A stretch of DNA of 64,000 nucleotides from Candidatus Companilactobacillus pullicola. GTDB taxonomy: Bacteria; Bacillota; Bacilli; Lactobacillales; Lactobacillaceae. The notes under the pieces were generated by a model. It saw only the letters and a list, made by a program, of their open reading frames with translations, ran no database searches and was not told the origin of the DNA. The stretch's first letter is position 1; the number at the start of each line of letters is the position of its first letter. The stretch lies in the NCBI GenBank assembly GCA_019116025.1, contig DXCM01000024.1:1-64000 (forward strand), in the 5' to 3' direction. This document shows positions 1 to 8,391 of this stretch, piece after piece. The translations under genes and the position numbers were made by a program.

Positions 1-1
1 T

Positions 2-310
2 GGTACTAAGAGTCAGATTGATGCTATCGGCGATTCAATCGACATACCGGTTGATGTTTCTGATGCAAGCGGCAATAGTACAAAGAAGAATGTCGACCTG
101 GGTGACGCTTTGGGTAACAAAGTAACCTTTACCGATCCAGGTACTATTAGTGTTACGATAAGTCATTCTAATTCTAGTTCAAGTACTAGTTCATCCAATA
201 CAACTGGAAACAGTACAGCTTCAACTAGTTCAGACTCTAAGAATGAAACAAGCAGTAATACGGATTCATCAAGCACTAATTCAACAAATGATAACAATGA
301 TAGCGAATAA
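2..310 (+). CDS. cdaR: CdaR (YbbR-domain) protein, C-terminal end, partial
   Basis: This open frame runs in from the left edge without a start and ends 20 bases before glmM. The first ~45 residues (…[18 protein letters not shown]…) look like the end of a YbbR-type beta domain. The last ~55 residues are almost only Ser, Thr, Asn and Asp, a disordered tail. In Firmicutes cdaA-cdaR-glmM is a conserved operon in which membrane-bound CdaR modulates the diadenylate cyclase CdaA. The position directly before glmM is the main reason for the name. Only the tail is visible, so the domain call rests largely on context. Confidence 0.8.
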   Translation, partial: GTKSQIDAIGDSIDIPVDVSDASGNSTKKNVDLGDALGNKVTFTDPGTISVTISHSNSSSSTSSSNTTGNSTASTSSDSKNETSSNTDSSSTNSTNDNNDSE

Positions 311-330
311 ACGCTGGGGGTATATTTTTC

Positions 331-1683
331 ATGACAAAATATTTCGGAACAGACGGAGTAAGAGGTATTGCAAATAAAGAGCTAAGTCCAGAACTAGCTT
401 TTAAATTAGGCCGTTGTGGCGGTTATGTATTAACACAACATTCAGATAATGAGAATGCACATCCACGTGTTTTAGTTGCCAGAGACACACGTATTTCTGG
501 TCAAATGCTACAAAATAGTTTAATTTCAGGATTGCTTTCAGTTGGTATTGAAGTCTTAAACTTAGATGTTATTACAACTCCAGCCGTTGCATATCTTGTT
601 CGTGCCGTTTCAGCTGATGCTGGTATTATGATTTCAGCTTCACATAATCCTGCTGAAGATAACGGTATTAAATTCTTCGGATCAGATGGTTACAAGTTAC
701 CAGATGATGTTGAAGAGGAAATCGAAGAACTATTAGACGCTAAAGAAGATACATTGCCAAGACCATCTGCTGAAGGTTTAGGTAGCGTTTCAGACTATCC
801 AGAAGGTGCCCAAAAGTATTTACAATTCTTGAAACAAACTCTTTCTGATGATCTTAGTGGCATGAAGATCGTATTAGATACTGCTAACGGTTCAACAAGT
901 CGTTTAGCAAGTACACTTTTTGCTGACTTGAATGTTGATTTTGAAATCATGGCATCACATCCAGATGGAATCAATATCAACAAGAATGTTGGTTCAACAC
1001 ATCCAGAGCAATTAGCTCAACGTGTTAAAGAATCGGATGCCGTAGCTGGATTAGCTTTTGATGGTGATGGAGATCGTTGTATTGCAGTTGATGCTGATGG
1101 AAACATTGTCGACGGTGATAAGATCATGTTCATTCTTGGTAAATATTTGCATGATGGTGGACGTTTAAAGAAAGATACGATTGTAACTACTGTTATGAGT
1201 AATATCGGCTTGTACAAGGCAATTGAAGCCAATGGCATGAACTCTGTACAAACAGCAGTTGGGGACCGTCACGTTGTTGAAGAAATTCGTGAGAATAACT
1301 ACAACATCGGTGGTGAACAATCAGGACATGTTGTTTTGTATGAATACATGAACACTGGTGATGGTATGCTTACAGGTACACACCTACTTCACGTTATGAA
1401 GGAAACAGGCAAGAGCCTAGCTGAATTAGCTGCTCCTGTAAAAGTTTATCCACAAAAACTAGTTAATGTTCCAGTAGCGGACAAGAATTCATGGGACAAA
1501 CACCAACCAATCCTTGATGTCATTAAGACAGTCGAAGACGAAATGGATGGGGATGGTCGTGTTCTAGTACGCCCTAGTGGTACACAAGCCTTACTACGTG
1601 TTATGTGTGAAGCTTCAACTGAAGAAAAAGTTAACGAATACTGTGATCAAATCGTTGCAGTCGTTAAAAGTGAGTTAAATTAA
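331..1683 (+). CDS. glmM: Phosphoglucosamine mutase GlmM
   Basis: GlmM interconverts glucosamine-6-phosphate and glucosamine-1-phosphate, the second step toward UDP-GlcNAc for peptidoglycan and teichoic acid synthesis. The 450-residue protein has the usual family length. It shows the phosphoserine loop ASHNP near residues 103-107, the Mg-binding loop FDGDGDR near 242-248, and the C-terminal phosphate-binding motif RPSGT. The ATG follows a GGGGG ribosome site. It lies 20 bases after cdaR, consistent with cdaA-cdaR-glmM transcription, and ends before a strong terminator. GlmS, the preceding enzyme of the pathway, is encoded about 0.9 kb downstream behind its own promoter. Confidence 0.97.
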   Translation: MTKYFGTDGVRGIANKELSPELAFKLGRCGGYVLTQHSDNENAHPRVLVARDTRISGQMLQNSLISGLLSVGIEVLNLDVITTPAVAYLVRAVSADAGIMISASHNPAEDNGIKFFGSDGYKLPDDVEEEIEELLDAKEDTLPRPSAEGLGSVSDYPEGAQKYLQFLKQTLSDDLSGMKIVLDTANGSTSRLASTLFADLNVDFEIMASHPDGININKNVGSTHPEQLAQRVKESDAVAGLAFDGDGDRCIAVDADGNIVDGDKIMFILGKYLHDGGRLKKDTIVTTVMSNIGLYKAIEANGMNSVQTAVGDRHVVEEIRENNYNIGGEQSGHVVLYEYMNTGDGMLTGTHLLHVMKETGKSLAELAAPVKVYPQKLVNVPVADKNSWDKHQPILDVIKTVEDEMDGDGRVLVRPSGTQALLRVMCEASTEEKVNEYCDQIVAVVKSELN

Positions 1684-1694
1684 GACAAATAAAT

Positions 1695-1736
1695 AAAGCT
1701 GATGATTTCGAAAATGAGATCATCAGCTTTTTTGGT
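1695..1736 (+). terminator. Rho-independent terminator after glmM
   Basis: A 12-bp perfect stem (AAAGCTGATGAT / ATCATCAGCTTT) is followed by a T-run, 11 bases after the glmM stop. It ends the cdaR-glmM transcript. Confidence 0.9.
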
Positions 1737-1767
1737 TTGTATAGATTGGGGATATGAGTAATTTCCC

Positions 1768-1938
1768 GTCCTCCACAAAAATTGGGAATGCTGTTGGAAC
1801 ACTATGGGCGCGATTCGGAGCTAATTATTTTACACTTCGTGCAAAATAATGGATCTTCGAAGTCGGCCTTATTGTAATCGGCAAAGCCGATGACAATAAT
1901 TTCATAGCTGAACGCATTCCCAATTTTTGCTCCGGACT
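1768..1938 (-). repeat. Structured repeat element A (minus orientation)
   Basis: This ~170-base element folds as a branched hairpin. Read on the minus strand, a basal stem (AGTCC with GGAC) encloses GGAG opposite TGGA, then a 15-bp outer stem (CAAAAATTGGGAATGC with its complement). Inside are a small CTATG/CATAG stem and two further hairpins (ATTGT-AATCGGC and an AT-rich ATTATTTT/AAAATAAT stem). The minus-strand core GAAGATCCATTATTTTGC closely matches element B, so A and B are inverted copies about 240 bases apart. No coding sense or transposase is present. The function is unknown. Confidence 0.75.
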
Positions 1939-2178
1939 AAAGAGTGGTTCTATTATTTTATTTAAGGACTGATACTAAGTAGATTTTATAGTTTGAGACT
2001 AATCAGGTTTGTTGTTTTCGGTTAAATAGATAATGCTTAGACGTTTTGAAGAGAGAATAATTAAAAGAGAAAGATGCTTATATCGACTTAACTAGTAGTT
2101 GATATAAACATTTTTTATTTTGGAGATGAAGAATTAAAGTTTTAATTATTTACCAACAAAAAAATCAAAGCAGAATCT

Positions 2179-2351
2179 AGTCTGGAGTAAAAAATCTGTG
2201 GGCCCTCAGTGGCGACATTCTACTTAGCTTGCGGAGCAAGGTTAGTAGAAGACCGGACTTGAAGATCCATAATTTTTTGCGAAGTGAAAAATTATTAGCT
2301 TCAAGCCGTGTCCGCCACGTTCCAGCGGCCCACAGATTTTTTGCGGAAGAC
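2179..2351 (+). repeat. Structured repeat element B (plus orientation)
   Basis: This ~173-base branched hairpin is homologous to the reverse complement of element A. The basal pairing is AGTCT with AGAC, enclosing GGAG opposite CGGA, then a ~16-bp stem (AAAAAATCTGTGGGCC with its complement). Inside are a GTGGCG/CGCCAC stem, a TCTACT/AGTAGA arm with a CTTGC-GGA-GCAAG tip, and a CTTGAAG/CTTCAAG arm tipped by AATTTTT/AAAAATT. Stem sequences differ from A while pairing is kept. It sits between the glmM terminator and the glmS promoter. A short minus-strand open frame here is only a by-product of the hairpin. Confidence 0.75.
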
Positions 2352-2375
2352 GGCAGGTTAAGCAAATTTAAATAA

Positions 2376-2555
2376 CATTGGTCTACATGACATATACCAA
2401 TGTTTACAATCGGTACATACCACCTATACCATTTATAAAAAATATTAAAACTTTCTTGACATAATGATAACTAATTAGTATTCTAGTCATTGTCGCAAGG
2501 TAATAAGTATAGTTCAAATGACCTATACCATTTACAACAAAATAAACTATACCAA
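2376..2555 (+). promoter_or_regulatory. Cluster of TATACCA half-sites around the glmS promoter
   Basis: Repeated half-sites ending TATACCA occur at 2392-2401, 2424-2431, 2522-2530 and 2545-2552. One inverted half, ATTGGTCTA, at 2377-2385 forms a dyad with the first. Two copies are the longer direct repeat ACCTATACCATTTA (2423-2436 and 2521-2534). They flank the promoter at 2456-2484. The half-site resembles TGGTCTATACCA-type operators of GntR/HutC regulators such as NagR (YvoA), which sense amino-sugar phosphates. That reading is inferred from the motif and the downstream gene; no regulator gene lies nearby. Confidence 0.5.
2456..2484 (+). promoter_or_regulatory. glmS promoter
   Basis: A consensus TTGACA (2456-2461) is followed after 17 bases by TATTCT (2479-2484). 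The predicted start near 2491 gives an ~86-base leader, too short for a glmS ribozyme. Confidence 0.8.
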
Positions 2556-2576
2556 TTGAGAAAGGCTATAATTATT

Positions 2577-4388
2577 ATGTGTGGAATTGTCGGAGTAATT
2601 GGAAATAATAATACAACTGATATTTTATTAAATGGATTGGAAAAACTAGAATACCGTGGTTACGATTCAGCCGGTATTTATGTTAATAATCAAAAGGGCA
2701 AAGACTTCTTAGTTAAAGAAGTTGGTAAAATTAGTGAATTAGAAAATGCCGTTACAAGTGATGTTCAAGGCCTAGCCGGGATCGGTCATACTAGATGGGC
2801 AACGCACGGAAAGCCAACTATTGAAAATGCTCATCCTCATTTTTCAGAAGATAACCGTTTCTACTTAGTACATAATGGTGTTATCACAAATTATGATGAG
2901 TTGAAGAAAGAATACTTAGCTGATTTCAAATTTGAAAGTCAAACTGATACTGAAGTTGCCGTACAATTAGTTGATTATTTTGCTAAAAAGGGTATGGACG
3001 GTGAAGCTGCTTTTAGAAAAGCACTCAGTTTGATCGAAGGTTCATATGCTTTTGCTATGATCGATAAAGAAGAACCAGATCGTATCTTCGTTGCTAAAAA
3101 TAAGAGTCCACTTCTCATCGGTTTGGGAGACGGCTTCAACGTTATCTGTTCAGATGCTATGGCTATGCTTGACCAAACTCATAAATTTGTTGAAATTCAT
3201 GATGGTGAAGTTGTTATCTTGAAGAAAGATTCTGTTGAAATTAGCAAGATTGACGGTACTAAGGTACAAAGAGATCCTTATATGGTCAACATTGATGAGA
3301 ATGATATTTCTAAGGGTACTTATGACCACTACATGTTGAAAGAAATTGACGAACAACCAAATGTCATGAGAAAGATTTCTAAAAATTATATCAATGACGA
3401 TGGTTCATTGAATGTTGAACAAGACCTTTTGGATGAAATCAAGAAAGCTGATCGTTTATATATTGTTGCTGCCGGAACTAGTTATCATGCCGGCTTGGTT
3501 GGTCGCAATATTTTCGAAAAGATTGCCGATGTGCCTGTAGATGTTGAATTGGGAAGCGAATTTGGTTACCATATGCCAAAACTTTCTAAGAAACCATTCT
3601 TCATTTTCTTATCACAAAGTGGTGAAACTGCTGACAGTCGTCAAGTGTTGGTTAAAGTTAATGAGATGAAATTACCAAGTTTAACAATGACAAATGTTGC
3701 TAACTCAACACTTTCTAGAGAAGCTACATATACTATGGAATTGTTAGCTGGACCAGAAATTGCCGTTGCCTCAACCAAAGCTTATACAGCACAAATTGCT
3801 GTTGAAGCGGTGTTGGCTAAGGCTTTGGGTGAAGCTAAGAATTTACCAATTGCTAAAGAATTTGATCTTAAAGAACAATTAGCTTTGGCTGCTAACGGAA
3901 TTCAAACTATTGTTGATGAAAAAGATAAGATTAAGGAATTAACAGCTGATTACTTAACAGGTAAATCAGATGCCTTCTATATCGGTAGAGGTGTTGATTA
4001 CGCTCTATCACTAGAAGCAGCTCTTAAACTAAAAGAAATTTCTTATATTCACGCTGAAGGCTTTGCTGCCGGAGAATTGAAGCACGGAACAATTGCTTTG
4101 ATTGAAAAAGATACACCTGTCTTTGCCTATGTGAATGATGGTATTGGTGCAAGTCATACTCGTGGTAACATCCAAGAAGTAGAAGCACGTGGAGCTCATG
4201 TTCTAGTTATTGCTAGTCAAAAATATGCTGAAGCAGGAGATCAAATTGTTATTCCTGAAATTGATGAATTGATTTCCCCAATTATTAGTATTGTTCCTGC
4301 TCAAATGATTGCTTACTACGCAAGTTTGGCACGTGGAAACGATGTCGATAAACCTCGTAACCTTGCAAAAAGTGTCACAGTAGAGTAG
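2577..4388 (+). CDS. glmS: Glutamine--fructose-6-phosphate aminotransferase GlmS
   Basis: GlmS makes glucosamine-6-phosphate from fructose-6-phosphate and glutamine, the first committed step to UDP-GlcNAc. The start was set at the ATG giving MCGIVG because Cys2 becomes the N-terminal catalytic nucleophile after Met removal. A GAGAAAGG site lies upstream. The open frame itself begins 29 codons earlier, but those codons overlap operator repeats. The 603-residue protein has an N-terminal class II amidotransferase domain (to ~240) and two SIS domains, with SQSGET in the first and the conserved C-terminal PRNLAKSVTVE. It is monocistronic and likely regulated by the half-site cluster upstream. Confidence 0.97.
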   Translation: MCGIVGVIGNNNTTDILLNGLEKLEYRGYDSAGIYVNNQKGKDFLVKEVGKISELENAVTSDVQGLAGIGHTRWATHGKPTIENAHPHFSEDNRFYLVHNGVITNYDELKKEYLADFKFESQTDTEVAVQLVDYFAKKGMDGEAAFRKALSLIEGSYAFAMIDKEEPDRIFVAKNKSPLLIGLGDGFNVICSDAMAMLDQTHKFVEIHDGEVVILKKDSVEISKIDGTKVQRDPYMVNIDENDISKGTYDHYMLKEIDEQPNVMRKISKNYINDDGSLNVEQDLLDEIKKADRLYIVAAGTSYHAGLVGRNIFEKIADVPVDVELGSEFGYHMPKLSKKPFFIFLSQSGETADSRQVLVKVNEMKLPSLTMTNVANSTLSREATYTMELLAGPEIAVASTKAYTAQIAVEAVLAKALGEAKNLPIAKEFDLKEQLALAANGIQTIVDEKDKIKELTADYLTGKSDAFYIGRGVDYALSLEAALKLKEISYIHAEGFAAGELKHGTIALIEKDTPVFAYVNDGIGASHTRGNIQEVEARGAHVLVIASQKYAEAGDQIVIPEIDELISPIISIVPAQMIAYYASLARGNDVDKPRNLAKSVTVE

Positions 4389-4413
4389 CCTAAATTTACA
4401 TAATGGATATATA

Positions 4414-4442
4414 ATAGTCTTCGTAATGAAGGCTATTTTTTT
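4414..4442 (+). terminator. Terminator after glmS
   Basis: The stem TAGTCTTC/GAAGGCTA with a GTAAT loop is followed by seven T residues, about 25 bases after the glmS stop. Confidence 0.85.
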
Positions 4443-4470
4443 ATTATAAAAATTATAGATTGGTGGTTTT

Positions 4471-6066
4471 ATGGGAAATAAAAAATTAAATTTGTTCTCA
4501 ACAGTAATGTTTGGGCTAAGTGCGATTATTGGTTCAGGCTGGATGTTTGGATCTAGTCAGGCGGCGCAAATAGCCGGTCCAGCAGCAATTATTGCGTGGA
4601 TTGTGGGAGCAATTTTAGTAGCAATGATTGCAATGGTTTATGTCGAAATTGGGACGATGTTTCCGGAAGAGGGAGCTATGAGTCGATTTACGATGTACAC
4701 TCATGGTTCGTTGTTAGGACATATTTTCTCATGGGCTAATTGGATTTCATTATTAGCAATTTTACCAATTGAAGCAGTGGCCTCAGTTCAGTATATGAGC
4801 ACTTGGCCATGGTCTTGGGCTAATTGGACGCATGGATTTATGAAGGGCGGACAGCTTAGTTTTCAAGGAATTATGATGGCAACAGTGATGCTGTTCATCT
4901 TTACAATTATTAATTATTGGTCAGTCGCTATTATGGCCAAATTTAATAACTTCATTTCAGTTTTAAAAGTAGTCGTACCAATAATCACAATGATTGCCTT
5001 GGTTACGGCACATTTCGATTTTAATAATATGGGTAGTTCATTTAGTGAATTTATGCCTAATGGTACGGCATCAATATTTGTAGCTATTGGTAGTGCCGGA
5101 ATCATTTACTCTTACGTGGCTTTTCAAACGGTCATTAATTTGAGTAATGATATTAAAAAACCGTCTGTTAATATCAGACGAGGAATAATTTTATCGTTAT
5201 TGATCAGTGCTTTGATTTATATCGCATTACAAATTGTCTTTATCGGAGCATTGCCACAGTCAATTGTTAATGGTGGTTGGTCAAAGATCAACTTTAATTC
5301 ACCATTTGCTGATTTGGCTATCTTGTTGAATATTTATTGGTTATCGACATTGGTTTACTTCACAGCCTTTATTTCACCGGTCGGTAGCGGAATTGCTTTT
5401 GCATCTTCAGCAAGCAAATCATTATCATCGATGCCTAAGAATAAGCATTTGCCATTGTTCTTGAGCAATTCGAATAACAAATACAATTCGCCACGGATAG
5501 CTTTAATGGTCGATTTTGTGGTCAGTTTCATTTTGATTTTACTATTTAAGAATTGGTCATTACTATCACGTGTAGTTGCAGCATCAACGTTGATTTCCTT
5601 GCTATCAGGTCCAGTTGTGGCAGGAAGTTTGCGTAAAATGGGTCCGGAATTAAGACGACCAACAAAAATTAAAGGAATGAAAATTCTAGCTCCAGTTGTT
5701 TTTGATTTAATTAGTTTGGCAATTTATTGGGCTATGTTCCCAACGACCGTAGAGGTTATCGTAATCATTATCGTTGGTTTGCCAATCTATTTTGTTTACG
5801 ATTATCGTCGTGGTTTTAAAGAGTTTAAGCAGAAATTATATGCCAGTTTGTGGCTGATAGTTCATCTGTTTGGTTTATCAATTATTTCTTGGATTGGTGG
5901 ATCAGACTTTGGTGGAATGAATTTGATTAAGTATCCAATGGATTTCGTTGTTATATTGATTTTCTCAACTGTTATGTATTATTGGGCAACTCATTCATTG
6001 TATTATTCTGGTTATTTCGATGATGCTAAAGAGATCAATGCAACAGTTAAGTTGGAAAATAATTAG
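4471..6066 (+). CDS. APC-family amino acid permease
   Basis: This 531-residue protein has about 12-14 hydrophobic spans. The N-terminus FGLSAIIGSGWMFGSS matches the TM1 signature of amino acid-polyamine-organocation transporters, including the unwound GSGW substrate-binding stretch. By overall length and the long C-terminal span region it resembles the YveA-type aspartate:proton symporter group, but the substrate cannot be read from sequence. The ATG follows a GGTGG site. The VanZ-like gene begins 3 bases after its stop, so the two are cotranscribed and probably translationally coupled. Confidence 0.88.
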   Translation: MGNKKLNLFSTVMFGLSAIIGSGWMFGSSQAAQIAGPAAIIAWIVGAILVAMIAMVYVEIGTMFPEEGAMSRFTMYTHGSLLGHIFSWANWISLLAILPIEAVASVQYMSTWPWSWANWTHGFMKGGQLSFQGIMMATVMLFIFTIINYWSVAIMAKFNNFISVLKVVVPIITMIALVTAHFDFNNMGSSFSEFMPNGTASIFVAIGSAGIIYSYVAFQTVINLSNDIKKPSVNIRRGIILSLLISALIYIALQIVFIGALPQSIVNGGWSKINFNSPFADLAILLNIYWLSTLVYFTAFISPVGSGIAFASSASKSLSSMPKNKHLPLFLSNSNNKYNSPRIALMVDFVVSFILILLFKNWSLLSRVVAASTLISLLSGPVVAGSLRKMGPELRRPTKIKGMKILAPVVFDLISLAIYWAMFPTTVEVIVIIIVGLPIYFVYDYRRGFKEFKQKLYASLWLIVHLFGLSIISWIGGSDFGGMNLIKYPMDFVVILIFSTVMYYWATHSLYYSGYFDDAKEINATVKLENN

Positions 6067-6069
6067 TCA

Positions 6070-6600
6070 ATGAATAGTTTGAAAACAAAACAAAAATGGT
6101 TCTGGGGAATAGTAGTTTTAATTGAAGCTATTCTTTTCTACAGTTCGTCAATGACCTATAAGGAACAGACTTCAGTGCCTTTTTTAGAAAAATATTTATC
6201 CGGAAGACCTTTTGCTAATGCTTTAAAAGGAATTCATTTTACCTATGGTGGTAAGGTTCAATCGATTGAGAATGATGGCTATTACCATTTTGTCGAGTTC
6301 TTTATACGAAAGGGAGCTCATTTCGGTATTTATTTGGCTCTAGGAGTATTTTTGTGCTTAGCTTTGTATACATATTTTAAAGATAACTGGCTTTTACAAA
6401 CGATTATTCCTTGGTTATCTGCAACGGGATTAGCCGCTTTTGATGAATTTCACCAAGGTTTAACTGGAGGTAGAACTCCTTCAGTAGTGGACGTAATCCT
6501 TGATAGTTCGGGCGCTTTGTTGGGCTCAGTTGTCGTTGTACTGATACTGTATTTTGTTATAAAACATAAGGATAAGAATAAAATTTTTTCAATTAAATAA
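6070..6600 (+). CDS. VanZ-family membrane protein
   Basis: The 176-residue protein has an N-terminal membrane span and three more spans in the second half. It carries the VanZ signatures KGAHFGIYLALG and DEFHQGLTGGRTPSVVDVILD. VanZ proteins are small membrane proteins; the founding member gives low-level teicoplanin resistance, and most family members have no known role. No clear ribosome site precedes the ATG, and the start is 3 bases after the permease stop, which suggests translational coupling. A perfect terminator follows. Confidence 0.9.
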   Translation: MNSLKTKQKWFWGIVVLIEAILFYSSSMTYKEQTSVPFLEKYLSGRPFANALKGIHFTYGGKVQSIENDGYYHFVEFFIRKGAHFGIYLALGVFLCLALYTYFKDNWLLQTIIPWLSATGLAAFDEFHQGLTGGRTPSVVDVILDSSGALLGSVVVVLILYFVIKHKDKNKIFSIK

Positions 6601-6609
6601 GCTCCAGAT

Positions 6610-6646
6610 AATAAGATTATGCGAAAGCATAATCTTATTATTTTTG
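6610..6646 (+). terminator. Terminator after the permease-VanZ operon
   Basis: A perfect 13-bp stem AATAAGATTATGC with a GAAA tetraloop is followed by ATTTTT, just after the VanZ stop. Confidence 0.9.
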
Positions 6647-6698
6647 CCCAAAATGCTATATCATGTGGTTAAAATTTTTAGAAGGAGGTATCGGGCTT

Positions 6699-7628
6699 AT
6701 GAACATGGATGACGATGTGGTAGAGATCGGTGAAACGTCAGTATTGAGTCGTAAAATGGGCCTAGGTACTAACAAAGTTGGGAAGAGTGATATCTACAAA
6801 GACGTTAAAGATGCCGATGGCTTTGGACTTGTCAAAAAAGCTATCGATTCGGGAATGACGACTATTGATACGGCGTATGCATATGGCAAAGGTCGTTCGG
6901 AAGAAATCATTGGTGACGTTATTAAGCATTATGATCGTAGTGACATTGTAATAGCGACCAAGGCTGCTCAAGATCCAGAGCGTGATTATGCTATTAATAA
7001 TTCCCCGGAGTTTTTAAAGAAGTCTGTGGATCAAGCTCTTGAACGATTAAAAGTTGATTATATAGATATTTTTTATATACATTTTCCAGATAAAGATACA
7101 CCTAAGGCTGAAGCTCTCTCAGCTTTGGAAGATATGCGTGAAGCTGATAAGATCAAAGCCATTGGGGTTTCTAACTTTACTTTAGATCAAATCAAAGAAG
7201 CCAATATAGACGGTTTCGTCGATGTTGTAGAAGATAATTACAGTCTGGTTCATCGCAATGCTGAAAAAGAGCTGTTTCCTTATTTACGTGAAAACAATAT
7301 TTCATTCGTACCATACTTTCCTTTGGCTTCTGGTACTTTGACCGGAAAATATCAAGCAAGTGATTATGCCAAAGTTCCACGTTTTTCAAAAGAGGAGTTT
7401 GGACAAATTGTAACGTCACTTGATCCGGTTAAAAAAATTGCCGCTAAGTATGACGCAACTGTCACGCAATTGTTGTTGGCTTGGTACATGATGGATCCAG
7501 ATATTTCAATCGTAATCCCAGGTGCTAGAACTGTTGAGCAAGTGGAACAAAATGCTAAGTCCTGGGATATCCATCTAAGTAAAGAAGATTATCAAGCGAT
7601 TGATACAGCTTTTAGTGATTTTAAATAA
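6699..7628 (+). CDS. Aldo/keto reductase
   Basis: This NAD(P)H-dependent oxidoreductase of the aldo/keto reductase TIM-barrel family has 309 residues. The catalytic tetrad is visible: Asp and Tyr in TIDTAYAYGKG, Lys in VIATKAA, and His in IFYIHFPD. The cofactor end shows SIVIPGARTVEQV. The start was moved 12 codons into the open frame because a near-perfect AGAAGGAGGT ribosome site lies inside the longer version, 9 bases before this ATG. It is followed by a second oxidoreductase 27 bases downstream. The substrate is unknown. Confidence 0.9.
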   Translation: MNMDDDVVEIGETSVLSRKMGLGTNKVGKSDIYKDVKDADGFGLVKKAIDSGMTTIDTAYAYGKGRSEEIIGDVIKHYDRSDIVIATKAAQDPERDYAINNSPEFLKKSVDQALERLKVDYIDIFYIHFPDKDTPKAEALSALEDMREADKIKAIGVSNFTLDQIKEANIDGFVDVVEDNYSLVHRNAEKELFPYLRENNISFVPYFPLASGTLTGKYQASDYAKVPRFSKEEFGQIVTSLDPVKKIAAKYDATVTQLLLAWYMMDPDISIVIPGARTVEQVEQNAKSWDIHLSKEDYQAIDTAFSDFK

Positions 7629-7655
7629 AAAATAAATTTAGAAGAAGTGATCATT

Positions 7656-8255
7656 ATGGCAAAGAAAGTAGTGATTTTAGGTGCAAACGGCTATGTGGGA
7701 GGAGTTTTTGCAAAACAATTCCTCGATAGAGGCGACAGTGTAGTAAGTATTTCCCGCTCAGGACGTCCAGATAAAGATGTCGATTGGTATGACAAAATTG
7801 ATTGGGAAATGGGTGATCCATTGGATAAAGATGCTCCTTGGGAAAAATATTTAGCTGGTGCTGATATTTTAGTTGATACCGTGGGTGAATACATGGAACA
7901 TCTTGATAAAGGTATGACGTATGAGAAGGTCAATTATCAAACAGCTTTAAATATTGCCGATGCCGCTGAAAGACAAAAAGTTCCTATCTTTGTTTTTATT
8001 TCCATCGACGATGATCCTGCATTTCCAGACCGTCGACTCTTTACAACTAAACGGGATGCCGAAGATTATTTGAAACAACGTGATTTTATTTCTATCTTGG
8101 CGCGTCCATCGGCTATGTATCCAGCAGATCAATACAAAAAGGGTGAAGGTCCACATCGTAGTTTGTTAGTTGATGATGTTGCTAGCTCAGTTATTGCCGC
8201 TACTGATACTGTTAAAGAAACGGAAACTCTGAAGGTTGATGATCTTGAAAGATAA
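7656..8255 (+). CDS. NAD(P)-binding Rossmann-fold protein (NmrA/epimerase-like)
   Basis: The 199-residue protein begins with a Rossmann dinucleotide-binding loop, VVILGANGYVGGVFAKQFL, with a Ser-Arg pair after the second strand (SISRSGRP) that suggests NADP. It is an atypical short-chain dehydrogenase or NmrA-type protein, shorter than true epimerases, and lacks an obvious YxxxK catalytic pair. The ATG was preferred over an in-frame GTG three codons earlier because GAAGAAG at 7641-7647 is then well placed. It probably forms a two-gene unit with the aldo/keto reductase. Confidence 0.8.
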   Translation: MAKKVVILGANGYVGGVFAKQFLDRGDSVVSISRSGRPDKDVDWYDKIDWEMGDPLDKDAPWEKYLAGADILVDTVGEYMEHLDKGMTYEKVNYQTALNIADAAERQKVPIFVFISIDDDPAFPDRRLFTTKRDAEDYLKQRDFISILARPSAMYPADQYKKGEGPHRSLLVDDVASSVIAATDTVKETETLKVDDLER

Positions 8256-8266
8256 TTGATTTTTTT

Positions 8267-8298
8267 AACGTGATGCAAATTCCTGCATTGCGTTTTTT
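8267..8298 (+). terminator. Terminator after the oxidoreductase pair
   Basis: An 11-bp stem (AACGTGATGCA / TGCATTGCGTT, two G-T pairs) is followed by a T-run, 11 bases after the stop. Confidence 0.8.
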
Positions 8299-8391
8299 TA
8301 GGCAAAAAATATAAAAACTTGTGATAGAAGTTGTATTATATGTTTAAACATATATGCATACGGTTTCATAATTACAAGGTGGTTTAGTAGT

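Noticed and set aside
2177-2365. 62-codon minus-strand open frame upstream of glmS
   Set aside because: It lies wholly within the palindromic element B and has no ribosome site or family resemblance.
2490-2576. N-terminal extension of glmS by 29 codons
   Set aside because: Catalytic Cys must follow the initiator Met, and the extension overlaps operator repeats.
2485-2577. glmS ribozyme
   Set aside because: The predicted leader is only ~86 bases and I do not see the ribozyme core; GntR-type half-sites occupy the region instead.
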